The translations under genes and the position numbers were made by a program. The notes under the pieces are model-generated. The model was not told the DNA's origin. It saw nothing but the letters and a program-made list of their open reading frames with translations, and searched no databases. 64,000 bases of DNA from Hydractinia symbiolongicarpus (taxonomy: Eukaryota; Cnidaria; Hydrozoa; Anthoathecata; Hydractiniidae): positions 4,154,001 to 4,218,000 of the forward strand of contig NC_079887.1 of the NCBI RefSeq assembly GCF_029227915.1. Reading direction: 5' to 3'. Positions 8,821 through 22,193 of this stretch are shown piece after piece (positions within the stretch are counted from its first letter, which is position 1; the number at the start of each line of letters is the position of its first letter).

Positions 8821-11337
8821 AAAGAAAGTACCCAGGGAGTAAACTGATTTCCCGAACGATTTTTTAAATTATTTTTTCACCACTAAAACGCATGAGACTT
8901 GTATTTTTCAAAAGTGTTTTCATTTTTGATGAGACGCTGAATTAAAGAAGTTTAATTGCCGGCAAACAAAAACCCGCGATTTCCCGTAAATCCCGGGCTT
9001 CGCCCGTATAGTTGAATGATATAAAGAAAGTACCCAGGGAGTAAACTGATTTCCCGAACGATTTTTCAAATTATTTTTGCACCACTAGAACGAATGAGAC
9101 TTGTAGTTTTCAAAAATGATTTCATTTTTGATGAGACGCTGAATAAAAGAAGTTTAATCGCCGGCAAACGAAAACCTGCGATTTCCCGTAAATCTTGGAC
9201 TCGGCCCGTATAGTCAAAAGTATACAAACAAAGTACCCAGGGAGTAAACTCATTTCCCAAACGATTTTTTATATTATTATTTCACCCCTAAAGCCCATGA
9301 GACTTGTAGTTTTTAAAAATGTTTTCATTTTTGATGAGACGCTGAATAAAAGGAGTTTAATCGCCGGCAAACGAAAACCCGCCATTTCCCGTAAACCCCG
9401 GACTCTGTCCGTATAGTCAAAAGTATACAAAGAAAGTAACCAGGGATTAAACTCATTTCCCGAACGATTTTTTGAATTATTTTTTCACCACTAAAACGCA
9501 TGAGACTTGTAGTTTTTAAAAATGTTTTCATTTTTGATGAGACGCTGAATAAAAGAAGTTTAATCGCCGGCAATCGAAAACCCGCGACTTCCCGTAAATC
9601 CCGGACTCGGCCCGTATAGTCAAAAGTATACAAAGAAAGTACCCAGGGAGTAAACTCATTTCCCGAACAATTTTTTAAATTATTTTTTCACCACTAAAAC
9701 GCATGAGACTTGTAGTTTTCAGAAATGTTTTCATTTTTGATGAGACGCTTAATAAAAGTGGTTTAATCGCCGGCAAACGAAAACCCGCGATTTCCCGTAA
9801 ATCCCGGGCTTGGCCCGTATAGTCGAATGTATACAAAGAAAGTACCCTGTGAGTAAACTCATTTCCAGAACGATTTTTTAGATTATTTTTTCACCACTAA
9901 AACGCATAAGACTTGTATTTTTCAAAAGTGTTTTCATTTTTGATGAGACGCTGAATTAAAGAAGTTTAATCGCCGGCAAACGAAAACCCGCGATTTCCCG
10001 TAAATCCCGGGCTTGGCCCGTATAGTTGAATGTATATAAAGAAAGTACCCAGGGAGTAAACTGATTTCCCGAACGATTTTTTAGATTATTTTTTCACCAC
10101 TAAAACGCATAAGACTTGTATTTTTCAAAAGTGTTTTCATTTTTGATGAGACGCTGAATTAAAGAAGTTTAATCGCCGGCAAACGAAAACCCGCGATTTC
10201 CCGTAAATCCCGGGCTTGGCCCGTATAGTTGAATGTATATAAAGAAAGTACCCAGGGAGTAAACTGATTTCCCGAACGATTTTTTAAATTATTTTTTCAC
10301 CACTAAAACGCATGAGACTTGTATTTTTCAAAAGTGTTTTCATTTTTGATGAGACGCTGAATTAAAGAAGTTTAATTGCCGGCAAACAAAAACCCGCGAT
10401 TTCCCGTAAATCCCGGGCTTCGCCCGTATAGTTGAATGATATAAAGAAAGTACCCAGGGAGTAAACTGATTTGCCGAACGATTTTTCAAATCATTTTTGC
10501 ACCACTAGAACGAATGAGACTTGTAGTTTTCAAAAATGATTTCATTTTTGATGAGACGCTGAATAAAAGAAGTTTAATCGCCGGCAAACGAAAACCTGCG
10601 ATTTCCCGTAAATCTTGGACTCGGCCCGTATAGTCAAAAGTATACAAACAAAGTACCCAGGGAGTAAACTCATTTCCCAAACGATTTTTTATATTATTAT
10701 TTCACCCCTAAAGCCCATGAGACTTGTAGTTTTTAAAAATGTTTTCATTTTTGATGAGACGCTGAATAAAAGGAGTTTAATCGCCGGCAAACGAAAACCC
10801 GCCATTTCCCGTAAACCCCGGACTCTGTCCGTATAGTCAAAAGTATACAAAGAAAGTAACCAGGGATTAAACTCATTTCCCGAACGATTTTTTGAATTAT
10901 TTTTTCACCACTAAAACGCATGAGACTTGTAGTTTTTAAAAATGTTTTCATTTTTGATGAGACGCTGAATAAAAGAAGTTTCATCGCCGGCAAACGAAAA
11001 CCCGCGACTTCCCGTAAATCCCGGACTCGGCCCGTATAGTCAAAAGTATACAAAGAAAGTACCCAGGGAGTAAACTCATTTCCCGAACAATTTTTTAAAT
11101 TATTTTTTCACCACTAAAACGCATGAGACTTGTAGTTTTCAGAAATGTTTTCATTTTTGATGAGACGCTTAATAAAAGTGGTTTAATCGCCGGCAAACGA
11201 AAACCCGCGATTTCCCGTAAATCCCGGGCTTGGCCCGTATAGTCGAATGTATACAAAGAAAGTACCCTGTGAGTAAACTCATTTCCAGAACGATTTTTTA
11301 GATTATTTTTTCACCACTAAAACGCATAAGACTTGTA
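8821..11337. repeat. 1,420-bp-offset HOR duplication
   Basis: Segment 8821-9917 matches 10241-11337 at a 1,420-bp offset (seven monomers less one base). Both copies share rare markers: CTTCGCCCG, the one-base-deleted GAATGATATAAAG, AAATCTTGGACTCGG and CAAACAAAGTACC. The intervening part (9918-10240) carries an extra one-monomer duplication. Differences noticed are few, for example GATTTCCCGAA at about 9050 versus GATTTGCCGAA at about 10470, AATTATTTTT versus AATCATTTTT, and CAATCG at about 9572 versus CAAACG. Confidence 0.8.
9868..10273. repeat. Single-monomer tandem duplication
   Basis: The monomer 9868-10070 is followed by its near-copy 10071-10273. Both run from GAACGATTTTTTAGATT through CATAAGACTTGTATTTTTC and GAATTAAAG to TTGAATGTATATAAAG. 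The event lies inside the larger 1,420-bp duplication. Confidence 0.75.
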
Positions 11338-13034
11338 GTTTTTAAAAATCTTTTCATTTTTGATGAGACGCTGAATAAAAGAAGTTTAATCGCCGGCAAA
11401 CGAAAACCCGCGATTTCCCGTAAATCCCGGGCTTGGCCCGTATAGTCAAAAGTATACAAAGAAAGTACCCAGGGAGTAAACTCATTTCCCGAACGATTTT
11501 TTAAATTATTTTTTCACCACTAAAACGCATGAGACTTGTATTTTTCAAAAGTGTTTTCATTTTTGATGAGACGCTGAATTAAAGAAGTTTAATCACCGGC
11601 AAACGAAAACCCGCGATTTCCCGTAAATCCCGGCTTGGCCCGTATAGTTGAATGTATATAAAGAAAGTACCCAGGGAGTAAACTGATTTCCCGAACGATT
11701 TTTCAAATTATTTTTGCACCACTAGAACGAATGAGACTTGTAGTTTTCAAAAATGTTTTCATTTTTAATGAGATGATTAATGAAAGAGTTTTAATCGCCG
11801 GCAAACGAAAACCCGCGATTTCCCGTAAATCCCGGGCTTGTCCCGTGTAGTCGAATGTATACAAAGAAAGTGCCCTGTGAGTAAAGTCATTTCCAGAACG
11901 ATTTTTTAAATTATTTTTCCACCACTAAAACGCATGAGACTTGTAGTTTTCAGAAATGTTTTCATTTTTGATGAGACGCTGAATAAAAGTGGTTTAATCG
12001 CAAGCAAACGAAAACCCGTGATTTCCCGTAAATCCCGGGCTTGGTCCGTATAGTCAAATGTATACAAAGAAAGTAACCAGGGAGTAAACTCATTTCCCGA
12101 ACGATTTTTTGAATTATTTTTTCACCACTAAAACGCATGAGACTTGTAGTTTTCAAAAATGTTTTCATTTTTGATAGGACGCTGAATAAAAGAAGTTTAA
12201 TCGCCGGCAAACGAAAACCCGCGATTTCCCGTAAATCCCGGACTCGGCCCGTATAGTCAAAAGTATACAAAGAAAGTACCCAGGGAGTAAACTCATTTCC
12301 CGAACGATTTTTTAAATTATTTTTTCACCACTAAAACGCATGAGACTTGTAGTTTTTAAGAATGTTTTCATTTTTCATGAGACGCTCAATGAAAGAGGTT
12401 TAATCGCCGGCAAACGAAAACCCGCGATTTCCCGTAAATCCCGGGCTTGTCCCGTATAGTCGAATGTATACAAAGAAAGTGCCCTGTGAGTAAAGTCATT
12501 TCCAGAACGATTTTTTAAATTATTTTTCCACCACTAAAACGCATGAGACTTGTAGTTTTCAGAAATGTTTTCATTTTTGATGAGACGCTGAATAAAAGTG
12601 GTTTAATCGCCGGCAAACGAAAACCCATGATTTCCCGTAAATCCCGGGCTTGGTCCGTATAGTCAAAAGTATACAAAGAAAGTAACCAGGGAGTAAACTC
12701 ATTTCCAAAACGATATTTTAAATTTTCTCTTCACCACTAAAACGCATGAGAATTGTAGTTTTCAAAAATGTTTTCATTTTTGATGAGACGCTGAATAAAA
12801 GAAGTTTAATCGCCGGCAAACGAAAACACGCCATTTCCCGTAAACCCGGGACACGGCCCGTATAGTCAAAAGTATACAAAGAAAGTACCCAGGGAGTAAA
12901 CTTATTTCCCGAACGATTTTTTATATTATTTTTTCACCACTAAAACGCATGAGACTTGTAGTTTTTAAAAATGTTTTCATTTTTGATAGGACGCTGAATA
13001 AAAGAAGTTTAATCGCCGGCAAACGAAAACCCGC
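11338..13034. repeat. HOR-phased segment (A-B-C-E-F/B-C-D-E)
   Basis: About eight monomers with the same subtype markers as the left region but with steps skipped: A near 11570, B near 11770 (with a private GAGATGATTAATG head), C near 11980 (with CGCAAGC in place of CGCCGGC), E near 12175, an F-headed/B-tailed hybrid at 12379-12581, then C, D and E. No other sequence type is present. Confidence 0.7.
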
Positions 13035-16000
13035 GATTTCCCGTAAATCCCGGACTCGGCCCGTATAGTCAAAAGTATACAAAGAAAGTACCCAGGGAGT
13101 AAACTCATTTCCCGAACGATTTTTTAAATTATTTTTTCACCACTAAAACGCATGAGACTTGTAGTTTTCAAAAATGTTTTCATTTTTCATGAGACGCTCA
13201 ATGAAAGAGGTTTAATCGCCGGCAAACGAAAACCCGCGATTTCCCGTAAATCCCGGGCTTGGCCCGTATAGTCGAATGTATACAAAGACAGTACCCTGTG
13301 AGTAAACTCATTTCCAGAACGATTTTTTAAATTATTTTTTCACTACTAAAACGCATAAGACTTGTAGTTTTCAAAAATGTTTTCATTTTTGATGAGACGC
13401 TGAATAAAAGAAGTTTAATCGCCGGCAAACGAAAAACCGCGATTTCCCGTAAATCCCGGGCTTGGCCCGTATAGTCAAAAGTATACAAAGAAAGTACCCA
13501 GGGAGTAAACTCATTTCCCGAACGATTTTTTAAATTATTTTTTCACCACTAAAACGCATGAGACTTGTATTTTTCAAAAGTGTTTTTATTTTTGATGAGA
13601 CGCGGAATTAAAGAAGTTTAATCGCCGGCAAACGAAAACCCGCGATTTCCCGTAAATCCCGGGCTTGGCCCGTTTAGTTGAATGTATATAAAGAAAGTAC
13701 CCAGGGAGTAAACTGATTTCCCGAACGATTTTTTAAATTATTTTTGCACCACTAGAACGAATGAGACTTGTAGTTTTCAAAAATGTTTTCATTTTTAATG
13801 AGACGCTTAATGAATGAGGTTTAATCGCCGGCAAACGAAAACCCGCGATTTCCCGTAAATCCCGGGCTTGGCCCGTATAGTCGAATGTATACAAAGAAAG
13901 TACCCTGTGAGTAAAGTCATTTCCAGAACGATTTTTTAAATTATCTTTTCACCACTAAAACGCATGAGACTTGTAGTTTTCAAAAATGTTTTCATTTTTG
14001 ATGAGACGCTGAATAAAAGAAGTTTAATCGCCGGCAAACGAAAACCTGCGATTTACCGTAAATCCCGGACTCGGCCCATATAGTCAAAAGTATACAAAGA
14101 AAGTACCCTGGGATTAAACTCATTTCCCGAACGATTTTTTAAATTATTTTTTCACCACTAAAACGCATGAGACTTGTAGTTTTCAAAAATGTTTTCATTT
14201 TTGATGAGACGCTGAATAAAAGAAGTTTAATCGCCGGCAAACGAAAAACTGCGATTTCCCGTAAATCTTGGACTCGGCCCGTATAGTCAAAAGTATACAA
14301 ACAAAGTACCCAGGGAGTAAACTCATTTCCCGATCGATTTTTTATATTATTATTTCACCCCTAAAGCCCATGAGACTTGTAGTTTTTAAAAATGTTTTCA
14401 TTTTTGATGAGACGCTGAATAAAAGGAGTTTAATCGCCGGCAAACAAAAACCCGCCATTTCCTGTAAACCCCGGACTCGGTCCGTATAGTCAAAAGTATA
14501 CAAAGAAAGTACCCAGGGAGTAAACTCATTTTCCGAACGATTTTTTAAATTATTTTTTCACCACGAAAACGCATGAGACTTGTAGTTTTCAGAAATGTTT
14601 TCATTTTTGATGAGACGCTTAATAAAAGTGGTTTAATCGCCGGCAAACAAAAACCCGCGATTTCCCGTAAATCCCGGGCTTGGCCCGTATAGTCGAATGT
14701 ATACAAAGAAAGTACCCTGTGAGTAAACTCATTTCCAGAACGATTTTTTAGATTATTTTTTCACCACTAAAACGCATAAGACTTGTAGTTTTCAAAAATC
14801 TTTAATTTTTGATGAGACGCTGAATAAAAGAAGTTTAATCGCCGGCAAACGAAAACCCGCGATTTCCCGTAAATCCCGGGCTTGGCCCGTATAGTTGAAT
14901 GTATATAAAGAAAGTACCCAGGGAGTAAACTGATTTCCCGAACGATTTTTTAAATTATTTTTGCACCACTAGAACGAATGAGACTTGTAGTTTTTAAAAT
15001 TGTTTTCATTTTTAATGAGACGCTTAATGAATGAGGTTTAATCGCCGGCAAACGAAAACCCGCGATTTCCCGTAAATCCCGGGCTTGGCCCGTATAGTCG
15101 AATGTATACAAAGAAAGTACCCTGTGAGTAAAGTCATTTCCAGAACGATTTTTTAAATTATCTTTTCACCACTAAAACGCATGAGACTTGTAGTTTTCAA
15201 AAATGTTTTCATTTTTGATGAGACGCTGAATAAAAGAAGTTTAATCGCCGGCAAACGAAAACCTGCGATTTACCGTAAATCCCGGACTCGGCCCATATAG
15301 TCAAAAGTATACAAAGAAAGTACCCTGGGATTAAACTCATTTCCCGAACGATTTTTTAAATTATTTTTTCACCACTAAAACGCATGAGACTTGTAGTTTT
15401 CAAAAATGTTTTCATTTGTGATGAGACGCTGAATTAAAGAAGTTTAATCGCCGGCAAACGAAAACCCGCGATTTCCCGTAAATCCCGGGCTTGGCCCGTA
15501 TAGTTGAATGTATATAAAGAAATTACCCAGGGAGTAAACTGATTTCCCGAACGATTTTTCAAATTATTTTTGCACCACTAGAACGAATGAGACTTGTAGT
15601 TTTCAGAAATGTTTTCATTTTTGATGAGACGCTGAATAAAAGTGGTTTAATCGCAGGCAAACGAAAACCCGTGATTTCCCGTAAATCCCGGACTCGGCCC
15701 GTATAGTCAAAAGTATACAAAGAAAGTACCCAGGGAGTAAACTCATTTCCCGAACGATTTTTTAAATTATTTTTTCACCACTAAAACGCATGAGACTTGT
15801 AGTTTTCAAAAATGTTTTCATTTTTCATGAGACGCTCAATGAAAGAGGTTTAATCGCCGGCAAACGAAAACCCGCGATTTCCCGTAAATCCCGGGCTTGG
15901 CCCGTATAGTCGAATGTATACAAAGACAGTACCCTGTGAGTAAACTCATTTCCAGAACGATTTTTTAAATTATTTTTTCACTACTAAAACGCATAAGACT

Positions 16001-18329
16001 TGTAGTTTTCAAAAATGTTTTCATTTTTGATGAGACGCTGAATAAAAGAAGTTTAATCGCCGGCAAACGAAAAACCGCGATTTCCCGTAAATCCCGGGCT
16101 TGGCCCGTATAGTCAAAAGTATACAAAGAAAGTACCCAGGGAGTAAACTCATTTCCCGAACGATTTTTTAAATTATTTTTTCACCACTAAAACGCATGAG
16201 ACTTGTATTTTTCAAAAGTGTTTTCATTTTTGATGAGACGCGGAATTAAAGAAGTTTAATCGCCGGCAAACGAAAACCCGCGATTTCCCGTAAATCCCGG
16301 GCTTGGCCCGTTTAGTTGAATGTATATAAAGAAAGTACCCAGGGAGTAAACTGATTTCCCGAACGATTTTTTAAATTATTTTTGCACCACTAGAACGAAT
16401 GAGACTTGTAGTTTTCAAAAATGTTTTCATTTTTAATGAGACGCTTAATGAATGAGGTTTAATCGCCGGCAAACGAAAACCCGCGATTTCCCGTAAATCC
16501 CGGGCTTGGCCCGTATAGTCGAATGTATACAAAGAAAGTACCCTGTGAGTAAAGTCATTTCCAGAACGATTTTTTAAATTATCTTTTCACCACTAAAACG
16601 CATGAGACTTGTAGTTTTCAAAAATGTTTTCATTTTTGATGAGACGCTGAATAAAAGAAGTTTAATCGCCGGCAAACGAAAACCTGCGATTTACCGTAAA
16701 TCCCGGACTCGGCCCATATAGTCAAAAGTATACAAAGAAAGTACCCTGGGATTAAACTCATTTCCCGAACGATTTTTTAAATTATTTTTTCACCACTAAA
16801 ACGCATGAGACTTGTAGTTTTCAAAAATGTTTTCATTTTTGATGAGACGCTGAATAAAAGAAGTTTAATCGCCGGCAAACGAAAAACTGCGATTTCCCGT
16901 AAATCTTGGACTCGGCCCGTATAGTCAAAAGTATACAAACAAAGTACCCAGGGAGTAAACTCATTTCCCGATCGATTTTTTATATTATTATTTCACCCCT
17001 AAAGCCCATGAGACTTGTAGTTTTTAAAAATATTTTCATTTTTGATGAGACGCTGAATAAAAGGAGTTTAATCGCCGGCAAACAAAAACCCGCCATTTCC
17101 TGTAAACCCCGGACTCGGTCCGTATAGTCAAAAGTATACAAAGAAAGTACCCAGGGAGTAAACTCATTTTCCGAACGATTTTTTAAATTATTTTTTCACC
17201 ACGAAAACGCATGAGACTTGTAGTTTTCAGAAATGTTTTCATTTTTGATGAGACGCTTAATAAAAGTGGTTTAATCGCCGGCAAACAAAAACCCGCGATT
17301 TCCCGTAAATCCCGGGCTTGGCCCGTATAGTCGAATGTATACAAAGAAAGTACCCTGTGAGTAAACTCATTTCCAGAACGATTTTTTAGATTATTTTTTC
17401 ACCACTAAAACGCATAAGACTTGTAGTTTTCAAAAATCTTTAATTTTTGATGAGACGCTGAATAAAAGAAGTTTAATCGCCGGCAAACGAAAACCCGCGA
17501 TTTCCCGTAAATCCCGGGCTTGGCCCGTATAGTTGAATGTATATAAAGAAAGTACCCAGGGAGTAAACTGATTTCCCGAACGATTTTTTAAATTATTTTT
17601 GCACCACTAGAACGAATGAGACTTGTAGTTTTCAAAATTGTTTTCATTTTTAATGAGACGCTTAATGAATGAGGTTTAATCGCCGGCAAACGAAAACCCG
17701 CGATTTCCCGTAAATCCCGGGCTTGGCCCGTATAGTCGAATGTATACAAAGAAAGTACCCTGTGAGTAAAGTCATTTCCAGAACGATTTTTTAAATTATC
17801 TTTTCACCACTAAAACGCATGAGACTTGTAGTTTTCAAAAATGTTTTCATTTTTGATGAGACGCTGAATAAAAGAAGTTTAATCGCCGGCAAACGAAAAC
17901 CTGCGATTTACCGTAAATCCCGGACTCGGCCCATATAGTCAAAAGTATACAAAGAAAGTACCCTGGGATTAAACTCATTTCCCGAACGATTTTTTAAATT
18001 ATTTTTTCACCACTAAAACGCATGAGACTTGTAGTTTTCAAAAATGTTTTCATTTGTGATGAGACGCTGAATTAAAGAAGTTTAATCGCCGGCAAACGAA
18101 AACCCGCGATTTCCCGTAAATCCCGGGCTTGGCCCGTATAGTTGAATGTATATAAAGAAAGTACCCAGGGAGTAAACTGATTTCCCGAACGATTTTTCAA
18201 ATTATTTTTGCACCACTAGAACGAATGAGACTTGTAGTTTTCAGAAATGTTTTCATTTTTGATGAGACGCTGAATAAAAGTGGTTTAATCGCAGGCAAAC
18301 GAAAACCCGTGATTTCCCGTAAATCCCGG
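13035..18329. repeat. 2,638-bp (13-monomer) tandem duplication
   Basis: Copy 1 is 13035-15672 and copy 2 is 15673 to about 18310; identity continues to 18329. Rare markers recur at exactly 2,638 bp: TACAAAGACAG (13281 and 15919), AAATCTTGGACTCGG, the TCTTTAATTTTTG deletion, and CACGAAAACGC. Differences noticed are few: TTTTTATTTTTG (about 13584) versus TTTTCATTTTTG, AAATG versus AAATA (about 17030), TTTTTAAAATTG versus TTTTCAAAATTG (about 14990/17628), and AAATTACC versus AAAGTACC (about 15512/18150). The junction lies in a shared GATTTCCCGTAAATCCCGG (15673-15691). Confidence 0.85.
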
Positions 18330-20569
18330 GCTTGGTCCGTATAGTCAAAAGTATACAAAGAAAGTAACCAGGGAGTAAACTCATTTCCAAAACGATATTT
18401 TAAATTTCCTTTTCACCACTAAAACGCATGAGAATTGTAGTTTTCAAAAATGTTTTCATTTTTGATGAGACGCTGAATAAAAGAAGTTTAATCGCCGGCA
18501 AACGAAAACCCGCCATTTCCCGTAAACCCGGGACTCGGCCCGTATATTCAAAAGTATACAAAGAAAGAACCCAGGGAGTAAACGTATTTCCCGAACGATT
18601 TTTTATATTATTTTTTCACCACTAAAACGCATGACACTTGTAGTTTTCAAAAATGTTTTCATATTTGATAGGACGCTGAATAAAAGAAGTTTAATCGCCG
18701 GCAAACGAAAACCCGCGATTTCCCGTAAATCCCGGACTCGGCCCGTATAGTCAAAAGTATACAAAGAAAGTACCCAGGGAGTAAACTCATTTCCCGAACG
18801 ATTTTTTAAATTATTTTTTCACCACTAAAACGCATGAGACTTGTAGTTTTCAAAAATGTTTTCATTTTTCATGAGACGCTCAATGAAAGAGGTTTAATCG
18901 CCGGCAAACGAAAACCCGCGATTTCCCGTAAATCCCGGGCTTGGCCCGTATAGTCGAATGTATACAAAGAAAGTACCCTGTGAGTAAACTCATTTCCAGA
19001 ACGATTTTTTAAATTATTTTTTCACCACAAAAACGCATAAGACTTGTAGTTTTCAAAAATGTTTTCATTTTTGATGAGACGCTGAATAAAAGAAATTTAA
19101 TCGCCGGCAAACGAAAACCCGCGATTTCCCGTAAATCCCGGGCTTGGCCCGTATAGTCAAAAGTATACAAGGAAAGTACCCAGGGAGTAAACTCATTTCC
19201 CGAACGATTTTTTAAAATATTTTTTCACCACTAAAACGCATGAGACTTGTATTTTTCAAAAGTGTTTTCATTTTTGATGAGACGCTGAATTAAAGAAGTT
19301 TAATCGCCGGCAAACGAAAACCCGCGATTTCCCGTAAATCCCGGGCTTGGCCCGTTTAGTTAAATGTATATAAAGAAAGTACCCAGGGAGTAAACTGATT
19401 TCCCGAACGATTTTTCAAATTATTTTTGCACCACTAGAACGAATGAGACTTGTAGTTTTCAAAAATGTTTTCATTTTTAATGAGACGCTTAATGAAAGAG
19501 GTTTAATCGCCGGCAAACGAAAACCCGCAATTTCCCGTAAATCCCGGGCTTGGCCCGTATAGTCGAATGTATACAAAGAAAGTACCCTGTGAGTAAAGTC
19601 ATTTCCAGAACGATTTTTTAAATTATCTTTTCACCACTAAAACGCATGAGACTTGTAGTTTTCAAAAATGTTTTCATTTTTGATGAGACGCTGAATAAAA
19701 GAAGTTTAATCGCCGGCAAACAAAAACCTGCGATTTACCGTAAATCCCGGACTCGGCCCATATAGTCAAAAGTATACAAAGAAAGTACCCTGGGATTAAA
19801 CGCATTTCCCGAACGATTTTTTAAATTATTTTTTCACCACTAAAACGCATGAGACTTGTAAATTTCAAAAATGTTTTCATTTTTGATGAGACGCTGAATA
19901 AAAGAAGTTTAATCGCCGGGAAACGAAAACCTGCAATTTCCCGTAAATCCCGGACTCGGCCCGTAAAGTCAAAAGTATACAAAAAAAGTACCCAGGGAGT
20001 AAACTCATTTCCCAAACGATTTTTTAAATTATTATTTCACCACTAAAGCCCATGAGACTTGTTGATTTTAAAAATGTTTTCATTTTTGATGAGACGCTGA
20101 ATAAAAGAAGTTTAATCGCCGGCAAACGAAAACCCGCGACTTCCCGTAAATCACGGATTCGGCCCGTATAGTCAAAAGTATACAAAAAAAAGTACCCAGG
20201 GAGTAAACTCATTCCCCGAACGATTTTTTAAATTATTTTTCCACCACTAAAACGCATGAGACTTGTAGTTTTCAAAAATGTTTTCATTTTTGATGAGACG
20301 CTGAATAAAAGAAGTTTAATCGCCGGGAAACGAAAACCTGCGATTTCCCGTAAATCCCGGACTCGGCCCGTAAAGTCAAAAGTATACAAAGAAAGTACCC
20401 AGGGAGTAAACTCATTTCCCAAACGATTTTTTAAATTATTATTTCACCACTAAAGCCCATGAGACTTGTAGATTTTAAAAATGTTTTCATTTTTGATGAG
20501 ACGCTGAATAAAAGAAGTGTAATCGCCGGGAAAAAGAAAACCTGCGACTTCCCGTAAATACCAGATTCG
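18330..20569. repeat. HOR-phased segment ending in near-dimeric monomers
   Basis: Subtypes D, E, F, G, A and B follow in the ancestral order from about 18467 to 19690. Two successive two-monomer units follow, offset by 407 bp (TTCACCACTAAAACGC...CCGTAAAGTC near 19840 and 20247), each pairing a CCGTAAAG monomer with one having AAGCCCATGAGAC. Private changes include CATATTTGATAGG near 18660 and A-run expansions near 19981 and 20185. No non-satellite sequence is seen. Confidence 0.7.
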
Positions 20570-22193
20570 GCCCGTATAGTCAAAAGTATACAAAGAAAGT
20601 ACCCAGGGAGTAAACTCATTCCCCGAACGATTTTTTAAATTATTTTTCCACCACTAAAACGCATGAGACTTGTAGTTTTCAGAAATGTTTTCATTTTTGA
20701 TGAGACGCTTAATGAAAGTGGTTTAATCGCCGGCAAACGAAAACCCGTGATTTCCCGTAAATCCCGGGCTTGGCCCGTATAGTCGAATGTATACAAAGAA
20801 AGTACCCTGTGAGTAAACTCATTTCCAAAACGATTTTTTAAATTATCTTTTCACCACTAAAACGCATGAGACTTGTAGTTTTCAAAAATGTTTTCATTTT
20901 TGATGAGACGCTGAATAAAAGAAGTTTAATCGCCGGCAAACGAAAACCCGCGACTTCCCGTAAATCCCGGATTCGGCCAGTATAGTCAAAAGTATACAAA
21001 GAAAGTACCCAGGGAGTAAACTCATTTCCCGAACGATTTTTTGAATTATTTTTTCACCACTAAAACGCATTAGACTTGTAGTTTTCAAAAATGTTTTCAT
21101 TTTTCATGAGACGCTCAATGAAGGAGGTTTAATCGCCGGCAAACGAAAACCCGCGATTTCCCGTAAATCCCGGGCTTGGCCCGTATAGTCGAATGTATAC
21201 AAAGAAAGTACCCTGTGAGTAAACTCATTTCCAGAACGATTTTTTAAATTATTTTTTCACCACAAAAACGCATAAGACTTGTAGTTTTCAAAAATGTTTT
21301 CATTTTTGATGAGACGCTGAATAAAAGAAGTTTAATCGCCGGCAAACGAAAACCCGCGATTTCCCGTAAATCCCGGGCTTGGCCCGTATAGTCAAAAGTA
21401 TACAAAGAAAGTACCCAGGGAGTAAACTCATTCCCCGAACGATTTTTTAAATTATTTTTCCACCACTAAAACGCATGAGACTTGTAGTTTTCAGAAATGT
21501 TTTCATTTTTGATGAGACGCTTAATGAAAGTGGTTTAATCGCCGGCAAACGAAAACCCGTGATTTCCCGTAAATCCCGGGCTTGGCCCGTATAGTCGAAT
21601 GTATACAAAGAAAGTACCCTGTGAGTAAACTCATTTCCAAAACGATTTTTTAAATTATCTTTTCACCACTAAAACGCATGAGACTTGTAGTTTTCAAAAA
21701 TGTTTTCATTTTTGATGAGACGCTGAATAAAAGAAGTTTAATCGCCGGCAAACGAAAACCCGCGACTTCCCGTAAATCCCGGATTCGGCCAGTATAGTCA
21801 AAAGTATACAAAGAAAGTACCCAGGGAGTAAACTCATTTCCCGAACGATTTTTTAAATTATTTTTTCACCACTAAAACGCATGAGACTTGTAGTTTTCAA
21901 AAATGTTTTCATTTTTCATGAGACGCTCAATGAAAGAGGTTTAATCGCCGGCAAACGAAAACCCGGGATTTCCCGTAAATCCCGGGCTTGGCCCGTATAG
22001 TCGAATGTATACAAAGAAAGTACCCTGTGAGTAAACTCATTTCCAGAACGATTTTTTAAATTATTTTTTCACCACAAAAACGCATAAGACTTGTAGTTTT
22101 CAAAAATGTTTTCATTTTTGATGAGACGCTGAATAAAAGAAGTTTAATCGCCGGCAAACGAAAACCCGCGATTTCCCGTAAATCCCGGGCTTG
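20570..22193. repeat. 812-bp (4-monomer) tandem duplication
   Basis: Copy 1 (20570-21381) and copy 2 (21382-22193) share the word CTCATTCCCCGAACG (20615, 21427), then TTAATGAAAGTGGTTT, the GGCCAGTATAG variant, and CATGAGACGCTCAATG. Copy-specific changes are GAAGGAGG and CATTAGAC in the first, and CCCGGGATTTCCCG in the second. The pattern partly overlaps the 4,666-bp block, so the 4-mer duplication predates that larger event. Confidence 0.8.
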
